This document shows, in pieces, positions 44,578 through 53,186 of a stretch of DNA of 64,000 nucleotides (positions within the stretch are counted from its first letter, which is position 1; the number at the start of each line of letters is the position of its first letter). The DNA is taken from contig CP033784.1 in NCBI GenBank assembly GCA_003955985.1, positions 868,001 to 932,000 of the forward strand. Reading direction: 5' to 3'. The notes beneath the pieces were generated by a model. The model saw only the letters and a program-made list of their open reading frames with translations, had not been told where the DNA came from and did not search any database. The translations under genes and the position numbers were made by a program. This DNA comes from Corynebacterium jeikeium (GTDB lineage Bacteria; Actinomycetota; Actinomycetes; Mycobacteriales; Mycobacteriaceae).

Positions 44578-46009
44578 GGTAGGTTCAGGCGGTGAATGCA
44601 TCACCACTTTCGACCAGGAGAAGTAGTGAAGCAAACCCGCCGAACGAAATACAGTGCCATCAAACCCATTGCGCTTCAACACATCGCCAACGGGGCATCA
44701 GCAAGCGCAGTTGGACGTGAGTTAGGGATACCCTCACCAACTGTCAGGCGGTGGGCGCGACAAGCCGGAATTGCGATTCAGCACCAATCGCACTGCCCGA
44801 AGTTATCGATGATGGATAAGCATCGCGTGATCTACGAGATGCTTATGGCCGGCTCATATAGTGTTGCCCAGATTGCTGCACAGGCTGGGGTGTGCACAAC
44901 CACGGTGTACAACCGGCGGGCTAGTTTAACCACTATGAATACCCGCAGTCGGATAACACCTGGTGATGTATCTCGTGTTGGTACTGGTCGGCGGCTAGGG
45001 CTGGCCGAACGCTTACTTATTGCCGATTGCCTGCGGGCAGGTCATTCGCACCGGCGTATCGCCCAGATAGTCTGTCGTAGTCAATCCACTATCAGTCGTG
45101 AAATCGCACGCAACAGCGTCGATGGTATCTACGATGCCTATCACGCTGATCAGGCCAGCCGCGGGCGTCTTGCTCGTCCAAAGCCGCGCAAACTCGATGA
45201 CAATCGGTTTTTGCGCGCCCAGGTTGTCAATCTGCTCAACCGTGGCGCCTCGCCGCGTCAGGCCAGTGGCAGGTTGGCTGCACTGTGGGGTGATAATACG
45301 TCCATGACTATTAGCCACGAGTCGATTTACCAGGCCCTTTACGTACAAGGGGCAGGCAGCTTGCGCAAAGAACTTGTGTTTGAAAAGTCCTGCCGGACTA
45401 CCCGGCCAGGGCGTAAACCCCGCTCGCTTCTCGCAGGGGTGCCCAAGCCACGTGGAAAACGCTGGACTCATGATGCCAATATTTCACTTCGCCCAGCCGA
45501 AGCCAATGATCGTGCGGTACCCGGTCATTGGGAAGGCGATTTGATTATTGGCGCAGATGGCACCAGTGCTTTAGCGACGTTGGTGGAACGCCGCAGCAGG
45601 TTTGTGCTGCTCGGCAGGCTCGGCACTGACCATACTGCCGCCAGTGTCAATGAGGTGATGGTACGGATGATTCGTCGGCTCAAAGAGTCGATGGACACCA
45701 CGATTTCGACGTTGACCTGGGATCAGGGAGTGGAGTTTGCCAAACACACGGAGTTTTCTGTCGCGGAGAATATCCAGGTGTTTTTCGCCGATCCGCATTC
45801 GCCGTGGCAGCGAGGTAGCAATGAGCGGATGAATCGGGATATCCGGTTTTATTTCCCCAAAGGCACCAACTTTACCGATGTCACCGACCAAGAGGTCGCC
45901 GAGGCGGAAGCATTGCTGAATAACCGGCCGCGGGTAGTGCTCGACGGGTTAACTCCCCGGGAGGTAATCTCTGGTGTTATCCATGATGCAATGACCGCCT
46001 GACCCTACC
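44578..46009 (+). mobile_element. IS30-family insertion sequence, complete (1432 bp)
   Basis: The element is bounded by imperfect terminal inverted repeats of about 26 bp (left 44578-44603, right 45984-46009). The outer bases are GGTAGG/CCTACC and the inner block is TCAGGCGGT with TGCATCA. The flanking sequence shows GGG on both sides (44575-44577 and 46010-46012), a 3-bp target duplication as expected for IS30. Only one gene is inside, the transposase. Because the flanks rejoin to a known repeat copy, the boundaries and target are certain. The intact transposase and clean ends suggest recent, possibly still mobile insertion. Confidence 0.95.
44626..46002 (+). CDS. IS30-family transposase
   Basis: A DDE transposase of 458 residues that cuts and joins the element's ends. 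An N-terminal helix-turn-helix (SASAVGRELGIPSPTVRRWARQAG) is followed by a second HTH (RLLIADCLRAGHSHRRIAQIVCRSQSTISREIARNSVDG). The catalytic core has Asp in HWEGDLIIG, Asp in TWDQGVEF, and Glu in RGSNERMNRDIRFYFPKG. I prefer GTG 44626 (VKQTRRTKYSA), which has AGGAG 5 bases upstream. An in-frame ATG at 44596 lies within the left inverted repeat with no site of its own. No frameshift or stop is present. It fills nearly all of the element. Confidence 0.96.
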   Translation: MKQTRRTKYSAIKPIALQHIANGASASAVGRELGIPSPTVRRWARQAGIAIQHQSHCPKLSMMDKHRVIYEMLMAGSYSVAQIAAQAGVCTTTVYNRRASLTTMNTRSRITPGDVSRVGTGRRLGLAERLLIADCLRAGHSHRRIAQIVCRSQSTISREIARNSVDGIYDAYHADQASRGRLARPKPRKLDDNRFLRAQVVNLLNRGASPRQASGRLAALWGDNTSMTISHESIYQALYVQGAGSLRKELVFEKSCRTTRPGRKPRSLLAGVPKPRGKRWTHDANISLRPAEANDRAVPGHWEGDLIIGADGTSALATLVERRSRFVLLGRLGTDHTAASVNEVMVRMIRRLKESMDTTISTLTWDQGVEFAKHTEFSVAENIQVFFADPHSPWQRGSNERMNRDIRFYFPKGTNFTDVTDQEVAEAEALLNNRPRVVLDGLTPREVISGVIHDAMTA

Positions 46010-46050
46010 GGGCAATTTTTGTCATAAACGTAGTCAGTAACTCGCATTGG
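46010..46050 (+). repeat. Intergenic repeat, right half, split by IS30
   Basis: GGGCAATTTTTGTCATAAAC through GTAGTCAGTAACTCGCATT. It completes the copy started at 44522. Confidence 0.9.
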
Positions 46051-46125
46051 AGTTACTTGGCTGAGCTCGACACGGGCTAAGATAGTGAAAATTATTTTTC
46101 TAGCTCAGTTTGAGGAGTGACCGAC

Positions 46126-47001
46126 GTGCTAGCTGACATCATTGATGTGCTTGCTGACCCCATCGATGGCACTGATTTGAAGTTTGGTGATGCCGAACGA
46201 ATGACTCTGAAGTCCGAATCCGGACATAGCTATGATGTCGCCCGCCAGGGTTACGTTACGCTCGCCGGTGGGGCTGGCCTGCGCTACACCGGCGATGACG
46301 CCAAGATGATTACCGCCCGCGAGGAGTTCCTCTCTGGTGGCCACTATGCTCCATTCGTTGAGGCAGTTACAGGCAACGTCCAGGACGTGCTTGACGACGC
46401 CAACGTGTCCGAAGCCGCCAGCCCAGTCATCTGCGAAGTCGGTGCGGGCACTGGTTATTACCTCGCACACACGCTGGACAGCATTCCCAATTCTCGTGGC
46501 GTAGGCATTGATGTGTCTGTGCCGGCCGCCAAGCACCTGGCCAAGAGCCACCCGCGCCTCGGTGCGGTTGTGGCCGATGCGTGGGCACGGTTGCCGCTGC
46601 GTGATGGCTCCATCGATGCGCTTACAGTCGTCTTCGCACCTCGCAACGCGGAGGAGTTCGCTCGCGTGCTCAAGCCGGGCGGCCAGGTTGTGGTTCTGAC
46701 TGCCACCACTGGTCACTTGGGTGAGCTTCGTGAGCCACTGGGCATCATTGATGTCGAGCGCGGCAAGGTCGAGCGCATGATTTCCCAGGCAGAGGGGCAC
46801 CTCGTGCCTGTTGGCGACCCGGAGCTGGTGGAGTTCGGTATGAACCTCAACCAGGGTGCAATCGCCGCGCAGATCGGTATGAGCCCGTCGGCACGCCATA
46901 TTCACCCGGAGGTGCTGCAGGAACGCATTGCGGCGCTACCTGCAGAGATGCACGTCACCGCCCGTGCCTACGTCACTCGTCTTGGCCGCCCGGGAGACTA
47001 G
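46126..47001 (+). CDS. RlmA-like rRNA guanine-N1 methyltransferase homologue lacking zinc cysteines
   Basis: A SAM-dependent methyltransferase of 291 residues resembling RlmA(I)/TlrB, which methylate G745/G748 of 23S rRNA. The central AdoMet-binding ICEVGAGTGYYLAHTLDS, the GIDVSVPAAKHLAK acidic turn and DALTVVFAPRNAEEFARVLKPGGQVVVLT match. The N-terminal region still has GHSYDVARQGYVTLAGGAG but the four cysteines that normally bind zinc (in LxCPxC and RCxxGHxF) are absent, replaced by DPID and SESGHS. Start GTG 46126 (VLADIID) is preceded by GAGGAG at 46112-46117; GTG 46117 overlaps this site. It may no longer act on rRNA or may use a different fold. It lies just right of the IS element. Confidence 0.82.
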   Translation: MLADIIDVLADPIDGTDLKFGDAERMTLKSESGHSYDVARQGYVTLAGGAGLRYTGDDAKMITAREEFLSGGHYAPFVEAVTGNVQDVLDDANVSEAASPVICEVGAGTGYYLAHTLDSIPNSRGVGIDVSVPAAKHLAKSHPRLGAVVADAWARLPLRDGSIDALTVVFAPRNAEEFARVLKPGGQVVVLTATTGHLGELREPLGIIDVERGKVERMISQAEGHLVPVGDPELVEFGMNLNQGAIAAQIGMSPSARHIHPEVLQERIAALPAEMHVTARAYVTRLGRPGD

Positions 47002-47004
47002 CGT

Positions 47005-47754
47005 TTACTCCTTGACCTCGGTTTTGTGAATCTGCTCATCCAGGTCTTCCGGATCCAGGTCAGCATCCGAGAATTCCGCCGTTAGCGGAAGGCGAAGCTG
47101 CAGGTCAGTGCCCGGGCACAGTTCGATAGTGCCCGAGCGCAGCTTAAAGTCCAGCACATGCCCGCCGCCGGTGCCGCCTTCCGCGAGGAAGTGCACGTGA
47201 CAGCCGGGCACCGAAATTCCCTTCTCATAGACCGGCGTGCGGAAGCCCGCAATCGTGCCCTGCAGGTTCTCGAAATCAACCGACGCGTCTTCTTCCGTCG
47301 CATCAACCATCTTCTGATACGGCTTTTCCTGCTTTACGACGGTTCGAGTCTTCACCCACTCAAATTCGCCGGTAATCCGCAGTGCGTACATAAAGTTTTG
47401 GCTCGGCACCAGGGAATCGATGATGGGGCTAATTTCCTTGCGAGTCAGGTTTTCCGGCGCATCCATCACCGTGTGGGGAACGAAGTTGGTGACCACCGTG
47501 TAGGGGCTGCGCTGATCCATGGTGGCCCGGGTCGCGGAGCCGTCGTGACGCACCTGCCAGCAGACACCGTCGAGGATTACCATTTCGCCATCGAGACCGT
47601 CGAAGGTGCCGATGCCGAAGTTTCCATGACCAAGGATTTCGCCAATGGTCATCTCGCCGTCGTAGATGCCATCGAGCAGTGCGGACATCAGTGAGTTTTG
47701 GAAAATTGTGTGTCGGACCGTTGGAAAATTCTCGTGAGTGGTCATGGAAGCCAT
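47005..47754 (-). CDS. budA: Alpha-acetolactate decarboxylase
   Basis: A 249-residue zinc enzyme that converts alpha-acetolactate to acetoin, the route to butanediol and the basis of the Voges-Proskauer test. The conserved core is HTIFQNSLMSALLDGIYDG, DGLDGEMVILDGVCWQV and GCHVHFLAEGGTGGGHVLDF, which carries the His-x-His...His zinc ligands. GFRTPVYEKGISVPGCH precedes it. I place the start at ATG 47754 (MASMTTHENFPT); the longer open frame upstream shows no further homology. It stands alone, 4 bases from the convergent RlmA-like gene. The enzyme is scattered among corynebacteria, so gain by transfer is plausible. A partner acetolactate synthase is not in the window. Confidence 0.93.
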   Translation of the reverse strand: MASMTTHENFPTVRHTIFQNSLMSALLDGIYDGEMTIGEILGHGNFGIGTFDGLDGEMVILDGVCWQVRHDGSATRATMDQRSPYTVVTNFVPHTVMDAPENLTRKEISPIIDSLVPSQNFMYALRITGEFEWVKTRTVVKQEKPYQKMVDATEEDASVDFENLQGTIAGFRTPVYEKGISVPGCHVHFLAEGGTGGGHVLDFKLRSGTIELCPGTDLQLRLPLTAEFSDADLDPEDLDEQIHKTEVKE

Positions 47755-47830
47755 TATATTCCCGATATTTGTAGCCCAAGCTGAGGTGGGTTTTCGGTCC
47801 GATGGTGTGGGAGGACCCTGCGGCACGAAA

Positions 47831-47860
47831 AACGCCCTGCGGAAGAATCCACAGGGCGTT
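47831..47860 (-). terminator. Terminator after the GH5 gene
   Basis: AACGCCCTG and CAGGGCGTT pair (with inner CGG/CCA) across AAGAAT. On the minus strand it is followed by TTTTTCG, so it ends the GH5 message. Confidence 0.85.
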
Positions 47861-47884
47861 ATTTGGTGAATCGAGCGGTTGGTT

Positions 47885-49408
47885 CTACTTCGGCTGGATG
47901 GTGACTGATACGTGGTCAGCAGTGGAGACGATATGAACCGTCTGGCCATCGGCAGCGACAGTGGCGTGGCCACCCTCGACATTCACTGTGAACCCATTCG
48001 GGAAGTTGATTGAGGGCACAACGAGCTCGCTGGTGGAACCAGGTGCGAAAACTCCGGTGCCGTCGACGCGGCTATTGTTCCAGCTGGCCTGGTAGACACG
48101 GGTGTCGTGGTTCCAGTCAGTAGCTTGCGGGGTGCCTGCGACCGCCCGCAGGTGTGGAGCGGCGAGGATGGTCATCTTGTCGCGGTTGAAGGCATCGGCA
48201 CCTACGGGTCCTGGAACAGTCGGGTCGAAGACCATGCCCTGTTCCTTCTGGTTCTGCGTCGTCGGGTCGTCGCATCCGCAGTAGGACCAGTACTGCCAGC
48301 CGACCATGTGGCGGCGGGCAAGCGAAATTACGCCATTGAGGGTATCGGCATCGTCGGTGGCGCCGAACTCGGAAAGCAGTGTGGCCGAGCCGTTACCGGA
48401 TGAGACGATTTCCGCATTGTCGAAGGTACGACCATCGAAGAAATCACAGCCCGTGTAGGTGTTGAACAGGGCATTCGTGGTGCAGTAGACATGCCAGCTG
48501 AGAGCCGTACCAGCGGTTTCAGGAACCTCCGGGGCTGCCGGATTCGTGTTCAATCCGGTGTTCCACATGGAGTAGGGCTCGTAGTGGACAATAGCGTCCG
48601 GGTCCTTGTTGACAATCTGATTGGCAGCCTTCTGGTGCAGTTCATCGAGCTTTTCCTTAGCCGGGCCGCAGTCGCCGAGAGCCAGATAGCACAGTGGGTA
48701 TGCCGAGCCTGGCCACGGTTCATTAATGATGTCGTAGCCCATCAGTCCCGGCATGTCGCCAAGGCGTTTGGCGACATGGCCCCACATGGCTGCGTAACGC
48801 TCCTGCAACCCAACACCGCCCGGCCCTTCGCGGTTATTCAGGAAGTTGTCGTATGCCCTAATGAGGCCGATATTGAGGGCCTGGTTAGCGGGGAAGCCAA
48901 CCTTCAAGAGGCTGGGAACGCCGTCGTCAATGACAGCCCAATCCGGGGCAAATTCGCCTTCGAACTTCTCGTTGTACATGTCCTGGTGGGCATCGACCAA
49001 GACCGCGATTCCACGCTCAGTGAGCATGGAGATAGTGCGGGCAATGGAATCCAGGTATTTGTCGTTGTACTTGCCGGGCTTTGGCTCTACTGCTTTCCAG
49101 ATAATGCCGACTCGCATGGAGTCGAAGCCCTGCTGCACGAGCCAGTCAGCATCGTCCTCGTTAAAGCCTCCGGCCTCTGGGGTGTAAGGATCGTGCTTGT
49201 AGACGATGTTCGACCCCTGAGTGAGGAAAGCACGGCCATCACCGTCGGTAAACCAGCGACCGGACTGTCCAAGGGGACCACGCTCGGTGATGGTAGCGGT
49301 ACTAGGGGATGGGGCTACTTCTGTAGCGAGCGCCTGATGCGGTACCGCCCCCGCTAGCGCTATGGCAATGGCGGCACCAACTGCTGCCACCTTCTTAGTG
49401 AATCTCAT
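47885..49408 (-). CDS. Secreted GH5 glycosidase, endoglycoceramidase-like
   Basis: A 507-residue exported glycoside hydrolase. Signal peptide MRFTKKVAAVGAAIAIALAGAVPHQALA, so ATG 49408 is preferred to the longer 49444 start. The barrel has GFDSMRVGIIWKAVEPKPGKYN, GIAVLVDAHQDMYNEKF, GYDIINEPWPGSAYP (acid/base Glu in NEPW) and TLLSEFGATDD (nucleophile Glu). The arrangement with NEPWPG and a WQYWSYCGCDD block resembles endoglycoceramidase II of Rhodococcus, which releases the glycan from glycosphingolipids. A C-terminal beta-sandwich of about 90 residues follows. For a skin- or mucosa-dwelling corynebacterium this could mean attack on host glycolipids. Not all GH5 enzymes of this look have been tested. 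Confidence 0.88.
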   Translation of the reverse strand: MRFTKKVAAVGAAIAIALAGAVPHQALATEVAPSPSTATITERGPLGQSGRWFTDGDGRAFLTQGSNIVYKHDPYTPEAGGFNEDDADWLVQQGFDSMRVGIIWKAVEPKPGKYNDKYLDSIARTISMLTERGIAVLVDAHQDMYNEKFEGEFAPDWAVIDDGVPSLLKVGFPANQALNIGLIRAYDNFLNNREGPGGVGLQERYAAMWGHVAKRLGDMPGLMGYDIINEPWPGSAYPLCYLALGDCGPAKEKLDELHQKAANQIVNKDPDAIVHYEPYSMWNTGLNTNPAAPEVPETAGTALSWHVYCTTNALFNTYTGCDFFDGRTFDNAEIVSSGNGSATLLSEFGATDDADTLNGVISLARRHMVGWQYWSYCGCDDPTTQNQKEQGMVFDPTVPGPVGADAFNRDKMTILAAPHLRAVAGTPQATDWNHDTRVYQASWNNSRVDGTGVFAPGSTSELVVPSINFPNGFTVNVEGGHATVAADGQTVHIVSTADHVSVTIQPK

Positions 49409-49519
49409 ACTGAATATGCTATTGACCAGTAATGATAAATTCATCCAAAACGCAAATTAGGTTCAGAAAAGTGGGCAAACGCATAAATAAACGTCCTGAA
49501 TGGGGTTAGCAAAAAGGCT

Positions 49520-49612
49520 AAAAGGCCCACCGCTTCCTCTTTGGAAGCGATGGGCCTTATGAGGACACACCGTCCACTGCACAGCCGTGGTGTGCAGTCT
49601 CGATGGACGGTC
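49520..49612 (-). terminator. Two tandem hairpins after glgM
   Basis: The first, nearer the gene: ACCGTCCA (49569-49576) with TGGACGGT (49604-49611) and inner TGCACA/TGTGCA. The second: 49522-49537 with 49543-49558, a 16-bp stem with one wobble, then TTTTAGCCTTTTTG on the minus strand. Confidence 0.85.
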
Positions 49613-49647
49613 ACTATGCACGGCAATAGCGCGCGGCAATCAGCCTG

Positions 49648-50844
49648 TTACATCAAAGACTTATAGACGTCGACGGTCTGCTGAGCGATGTTCTCCCAGC
49701 TAAACACATCTTCAGCGCGCTTCTTACCCGCCTGGCCAACCTTGGCAGCGCGGTCGCGGTCGGCGACCATGTTGTTGACAGCGGCAGCGATGCCTCGTTC
49801 GAAGCCCTCCGGATCGGACTCGTCGTAGTGAACCAGAGTGCCGGTTTCGCCATCGACGACAACCTCCGGAATGCCGCCGACATCAGAGGCGACAACGGCG
49901 GTGCCACAGGCCATAGCCTCGAGGTTAACGATGCCCAGCGGCTCGTAGATGGACGGGCAGACGAACGAATCCGCGGCCGTCAGGATCTCCTGGATCTTCT
50001 CCTTCGGCAGCATGTCCTGCACCCAGAAAATGCCATCGCGCTTCTCCTGGAGGTCATGGACGAGCTGCTCAGTCTCCTTCGCGATCTCCGGGGTGTCCGG
50101 AGCGCCGGCGCACAGAACGAGCTGCACACCGTCGTCGAAAAGCGATGCGGCCTTGACCAGGTGAGCGACACCCTTCTGACGGGTGATGCGGCCGACGAAT
50201 GCAACCATCGGGCGAGACGGGTCAACGCCGAGCTCCTCCAGGACAGACCAGCCGTTCTGTTCCTTGGACTCTTCCCATGTCGGCCGCGGGTACCACAGCT
50301 CGGTGTCGATACCGTTCAGGACAACGTGGACCTTGTCGGGGGAGATACGCGGGTAGGCATCCAGGATGGCGTCCTTCATGCGCGCGGAAACAGCAATGAC
50401 AGCGTCTGCGTACTCCATAGCATTGCGCTCGGACCAGCTGGAAACGTCGTAACCGCCGCCGAGCTGCTCGCGCTTCCACGGGCGGTGCGGCTCCAGTGAG
50501 TGCGCGGTGGCCACATGCGGAATGCCCTTGAGCAGACCAGTGAGGTGACCGCCCAGGCCTGAGTACCAGGTGTGAGAGTGGACGACATCAATGTCGGTTG
50601 CCGCGGCGGCATTTGCCATGCGCAACCCCGTGGACAGCGTCTTAATCGAGGCGTTGGCATCCTTCAGCTCCGGGTCAACGCCGTGGACATATACATCCGC
50701 CTCATCGCGAGGAGCACCCATGCAGTGCACATCGACGTCAACGCCGTCGAGGCCGCGCATGAAACGAGTCAGTTCAGTTACGTGAACACCTGCTCCGCCG
50801 TAAATCTCCGGAGGGTATTCCTTGGTCATCATGGCAACACGCAT
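49648..50844 (-). CDS. glgM: GT4 glucosyltransferase, GlgM/actinobacterial glycogen synthase
   Basis: A 398-residue retaining glycosyltransferase of family GT4. Actinobacterial members, once called GlgA, use ADP-glucose to make maltose-1-phosphate or extend alpha-glucan. The N-terminal EYPPEIYGGAGVHVTELTRFM (donor/acceptor Gly-rich loop) and the C-terminal VGRITRQKGVAHLVKAASLF, PSIYEPLGIVNLEAMACGTAVVASDVGGIPEVVVDGETG (E-x7-E) are diagnostic. The gene is divergent from glgC with 112 bases between them, the usual arrangement. glgC supplies the ADP-glucose. The start is ATG 50844. Downstream are two strong hairpins. Confidence 0.95.
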   Translation of the reverse strand: MRVAMMTKEYPPEIYGGAGVHVTELTRFMRGLDGVDVDVHCMGAPRDEADVYVHGVDPELKDANASIKTLSTGLRMANAAAATDIDVVHSHTWYSGLGGHLTGLLKGIPHVATAHSLEPHRPWKREQLGGGYDVSSWSERNAMEYADAVIAVSARMKDAILDAYPRISPDKVHVVLNGIDTELWYPRPTWEESKEQNGWSVLEELGVDPSRPMVAFVGRITRQKGVAHLVKAASLFDDGVQLVLCAGAPDTPEIAKETEQLVHDLQEKRDGIFWVQDMLPKEKIQEILTAADSFVCPSIYEPLGIVNLEAMACGTAVVASDVGGIPEVVVDGETGTLVHYDESDPEGFERGIAAAVNNMVADRDRAAKVGQAGKKRAEDVFSWENIAQQTVDVYKSLM

Positions 50845-50956
50845 AGTTCCAGCGTAACCAGATTTGACAATTTCCGTCGCTTGATATGCCTGGGTGTGGG
50901 TAGCGGGGAGGGGAGACTGGCAGCGAGGAACGTAAATCGCATATAGGTTGGTTGGT

Positions 50957-52174
50957 GTGAGGAGTCAACCACATGTTTTGTCCATTGTCCTTGCCGGTGG
51001 CGAAGGCAAGCGTCTCTTCCCGCTGACGGAAGACCGCGCTAAGCCCGCCGTGCCTTTCGGTGGTAGCTATCGGCTTATCGACTTCGTGCTGTCGAACCTG
51101 GTCAACGCAGGTTTCTTGAAGATCTGTGTGCTGACCCAGTACAAGTCCCACTCGCTCGACCGTCACATTTCGCAGGCGTGGCAGCTGTCCGGCATCACCG
51201 GCCAGTACGTCACCCCGGTGCCGGCTCAGCAGCGTCTGGGCAAGCGCTGGTTCACCGGTTCGGCGGACGCGATTCTGCAGTCGCTGAACTTGGTTTATGA
51301 CGAGGATCCGGAGTACGTCATCGTCTTCGGTGCCGACCACGTCTATCGCATGGATCCGCAGCAGATGCTGGAGGCCCACATCGAGTCTGGCGCTGGCGTG
51401 ACGGTCGCTGGTATCCGCGTCCCGCGTTCTGAGGCCAGCGCATTCGGTGTCATCGATGCCGATGACAACAACCGAATCACCGAGTTCCTGGAGAAGCCGG
51501 CTGATCCGCCCGGCACCCCGGATGATCCGAACTCGACGTTCGCGTCGATGGGTAACTACATCTTCACTACCTCCGCGCTTATCGACGCTATTAAGCGTGA
51601 CTCGGAAGATGAAAACTCCGACCATGACATGGGCGGAAACATCATTCCGATGCTGGTAGAGGAGGGCGAAGCTTTCGTCTGGGACTTCAAGGACAGCTAC
51701 GTTCCGGGTGAGACCGAACGTGACAAGGGCTACTGGCGTGATGTCGGTACCATCGATGCCTTCTACGAGGCCAACATGGACCTGATTTCCGTCCACCCGG
51801 TGTTTAACCTCTACAACAAGAAGTGGCCAATCCACACCTTCTCGGAGGAGAACCTGCCTCCGGCCAAGTTCGTCCAGGGCGGTATTGCTCAGGCTTCGAT
51901 GGTCGGTGCTGGTTCGATTGTCTCCGGTGGTACGGTCCGCAACTCGGTGATTAGTACCAACGTTGTGGTCGAGGATGGCGCGACGGTGGAGGGCTCGGTT
52001 CTCTTCCCAGGCGTTCGCGTCGGCCGCGGAGCAGTGGTTCGCCATGCGATTTTGGACAAGAACGTTGTAGTTTCCGACGGCGCCATTATCGGTGTCGATC
52101 CGGAGAAGGACGCAGAGCGCTTCAAGGTCAGCGCTGGTGGCGTTGTGGCCGTTGGTAAGAACCAGGTTATCTAG
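50957..52174 (+). CDS. glgC: Glucose-1-phosphate adenylyltransferase GlgC
   Basis: GlgC makes ADP-glucose from glucose-1-phosphate and ATP for glycogen and maltosyl-glucan synthesis. The 405-residue protein starts [25 protein letters not shown] (nucleotide-binding), with [27 protein letters not shown] and [32 protein letters not shown]. The C-terminal beta-helix has [51 protein letters not shown] choose GTG 50957 ([15 protein letters not shown]); a TTG at 50948 would add three residues and has no advantage. It is divergent to glgM. A perfect 14-bp terminator stem follows at 52197-52228. Confidence 0.96.
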   Translation: MRSQPHVLSIVLAGGEGKRLFPLTEDRAKPAVPFGGSYRLIDFVLSNLVNAGFLKICVLTQYKSHSLDRHISQAWQLSGITGQYVTPVPAQQRLGKRWFTGSADAILQSLNLVYDEDPEYVIVFGADHVYRMDPQQMLEAHIESGAGVTVAGIRVPRSEASAFGVIDADDNNRITEFLEKPADPPGTPDDPNSTFASMGNYIFTTSALIDAIKRDSEDENSDHDMGGNIIPMLVEEGEAFVWDFKDSYVPGETERDKGYWRDVGTIDAFYEANMDLISVHPVFNLYNKKWPIHTFSEENLPPAKFVQGGIAQASMVGAGSIVSGGTVRNSVISTNVVVEDGATVEGSVLFPGVRVGRGAVVRHAILDKNVVVSDGAIIGVDPEKDAERFKVSAGGVVAVGKNQVI

Positions 52175-52196
52175 ACTGTCTGAGTCCGACCGGCTG

Positions 52197-52228
52197 AAAA
52201 GGCACGTACCGTGGGGTACGTGCCTTTT
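52197..52228 (+). terminator. Terminator after glgC
   Basis: AAAAGGCACGTACC and GGTACGTGCCTTTT form a perfect 14-bp stem with a GTGG loop. Confidence 0.92.
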
Positions 52229-52290
52229 GCCTTTAACCCTTTTTGCTACCTAGTTGCTACCTAGCCCCAAAACTGGCAGCCCTAAAAGTT

Positions 52291-52467
52291 GCGGGCTGCA
52301 CCTGTGAATATGGGGTGCGCATGTGAATACGGGCATGGGCTGCAAATGTGAAACTGTGTGAGTTTATGACACTTTCAAGCCATTTTTCGGACCATTTTTG
52401 TCATAAACGCAGTCAGTAACTCGGCTCGACCCGCCGCCACCAGCCATAAACGCAGTCAGTAAGTCGC
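52291..52467 (+). repeat. Intergenic repeat, full copy with partial copies on both sides
   Basis: The full copy lies at 52337-52423 (GGGCTGCAAATGTGAAAC to GTCATAAACGCAGTCAGT). Upstream are degenerate pieces (GCGGGCTGCACCTGTGAATA at 52291, and GGTGCGCATGTGAATAC). Downstream, CATAAACGCAGTCAGTAAG at 52445 repeats the core. The 337-base gap between glgC and the methyltransferase holds nothing else besides the terminator. Confidence 0.88.
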
Positions 52468-52511
52468 AGTGGCCCACCGCTGCCGCTAGCCGGCCGGCCA
52501 ACAGTAGAAAA

Positions 52512-53186
52512 CTACTTCTTCACCAGCACAGTGGTGCCAGCTGCTAGAGGTAGGCGCATCACGTAAGCGTCGTCAAGCTGGAGCATATATTCGTCGGCTT
52601 CGCGGGCAGCGACGGTGTCACGGTCAGTGCGTGACGAGTCAGCGACAGTGCCGTCGAGGAGCGCGCCGGTCAGGACGAGCGCGCCACCGGAGCGAAGCAG
52701 CGGCCAGGCCTTTTCCTGGGCGGCGCGGAGGATCGCCGGGGCGACGTCCAAGTAGACCAAGTCGTAGGAGTCGGCGGCCAGTCGATCCATGACCTCCAGC
52801 GGCTGCGAAGGCAGGAAGCGCTGTCGGTTGGGGCGGATGCCTGCGGCTCGGAAAGCGGACTTTGCCAGAGACTGGTGCTCGAGCTCCGGGTCGATGCAGG
52901 TGAGAACGCCGTCATCGCCGAGGCCGGCGGCCAGGTGCAAACCGACTACGCCTGCCGCAGGCGATGCGATGACAGCGGCGGGGTGACCGTCGCGGCGGGC
53001 ACTGGTCAGAGCCATGAGCGAGGTCAAAGCGGCGCCGGTCATCGTATCGGGGACGGCAACTCCGTATTCGCGAGCGCTCTCTCGGGCGCTTTCAAGGGCC
53101 TCGGAGACTACGGTCGTGTTGTTGACGTGCTGTGCAATAGCGTCACGTGCGGATAGCGGGGTAGCAGAAGAACTCGTTTCGGACAC
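52512..53186 (-). CDS. O-methyltransferase (Rv1220c type)
   Basis: A 224-residue SAM-dependent methyltransferase. The AdoMet-binding stretch is split: ASPAAGVVGLHLAAGLGDDGVLTCIDPELEH (acidic turn D), then SYDLVYLDVAPAILRAAQEKAWPLLRSGGALVLTGALLDG. The family (class I O-methyltransferase, caffeoyl-CoA-like) usually binds a divalent metal, and the acid residue near DVAP could serve. In actinobacteria it lies directly before and divergent to sigE, as here (159 bases). The substrate is unknown. The first 30 residues are unordered (MSETSSSATPLSARDA). Confidence 0.88.
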   Translation of the reverse strand: MSETSSSATPLSARDAIAQHVNNTTVVSEALESARESAREYGVAVPDTMTGAALTSLMALTSARRDGHPAAVIASPAAGVVGLHLAAGLGDDGVLTCIDPELEHQSLAKSAFRAAGIRPNRQRFLPSQPLEVMDRLAADSYDLVYLDVAPAILRAAQEKAWPLLRSGGALVLTGALLDGTVADSSRTDRDTVAAREADEYMLQLDDAYVMRLPLAAGTTVLVKK

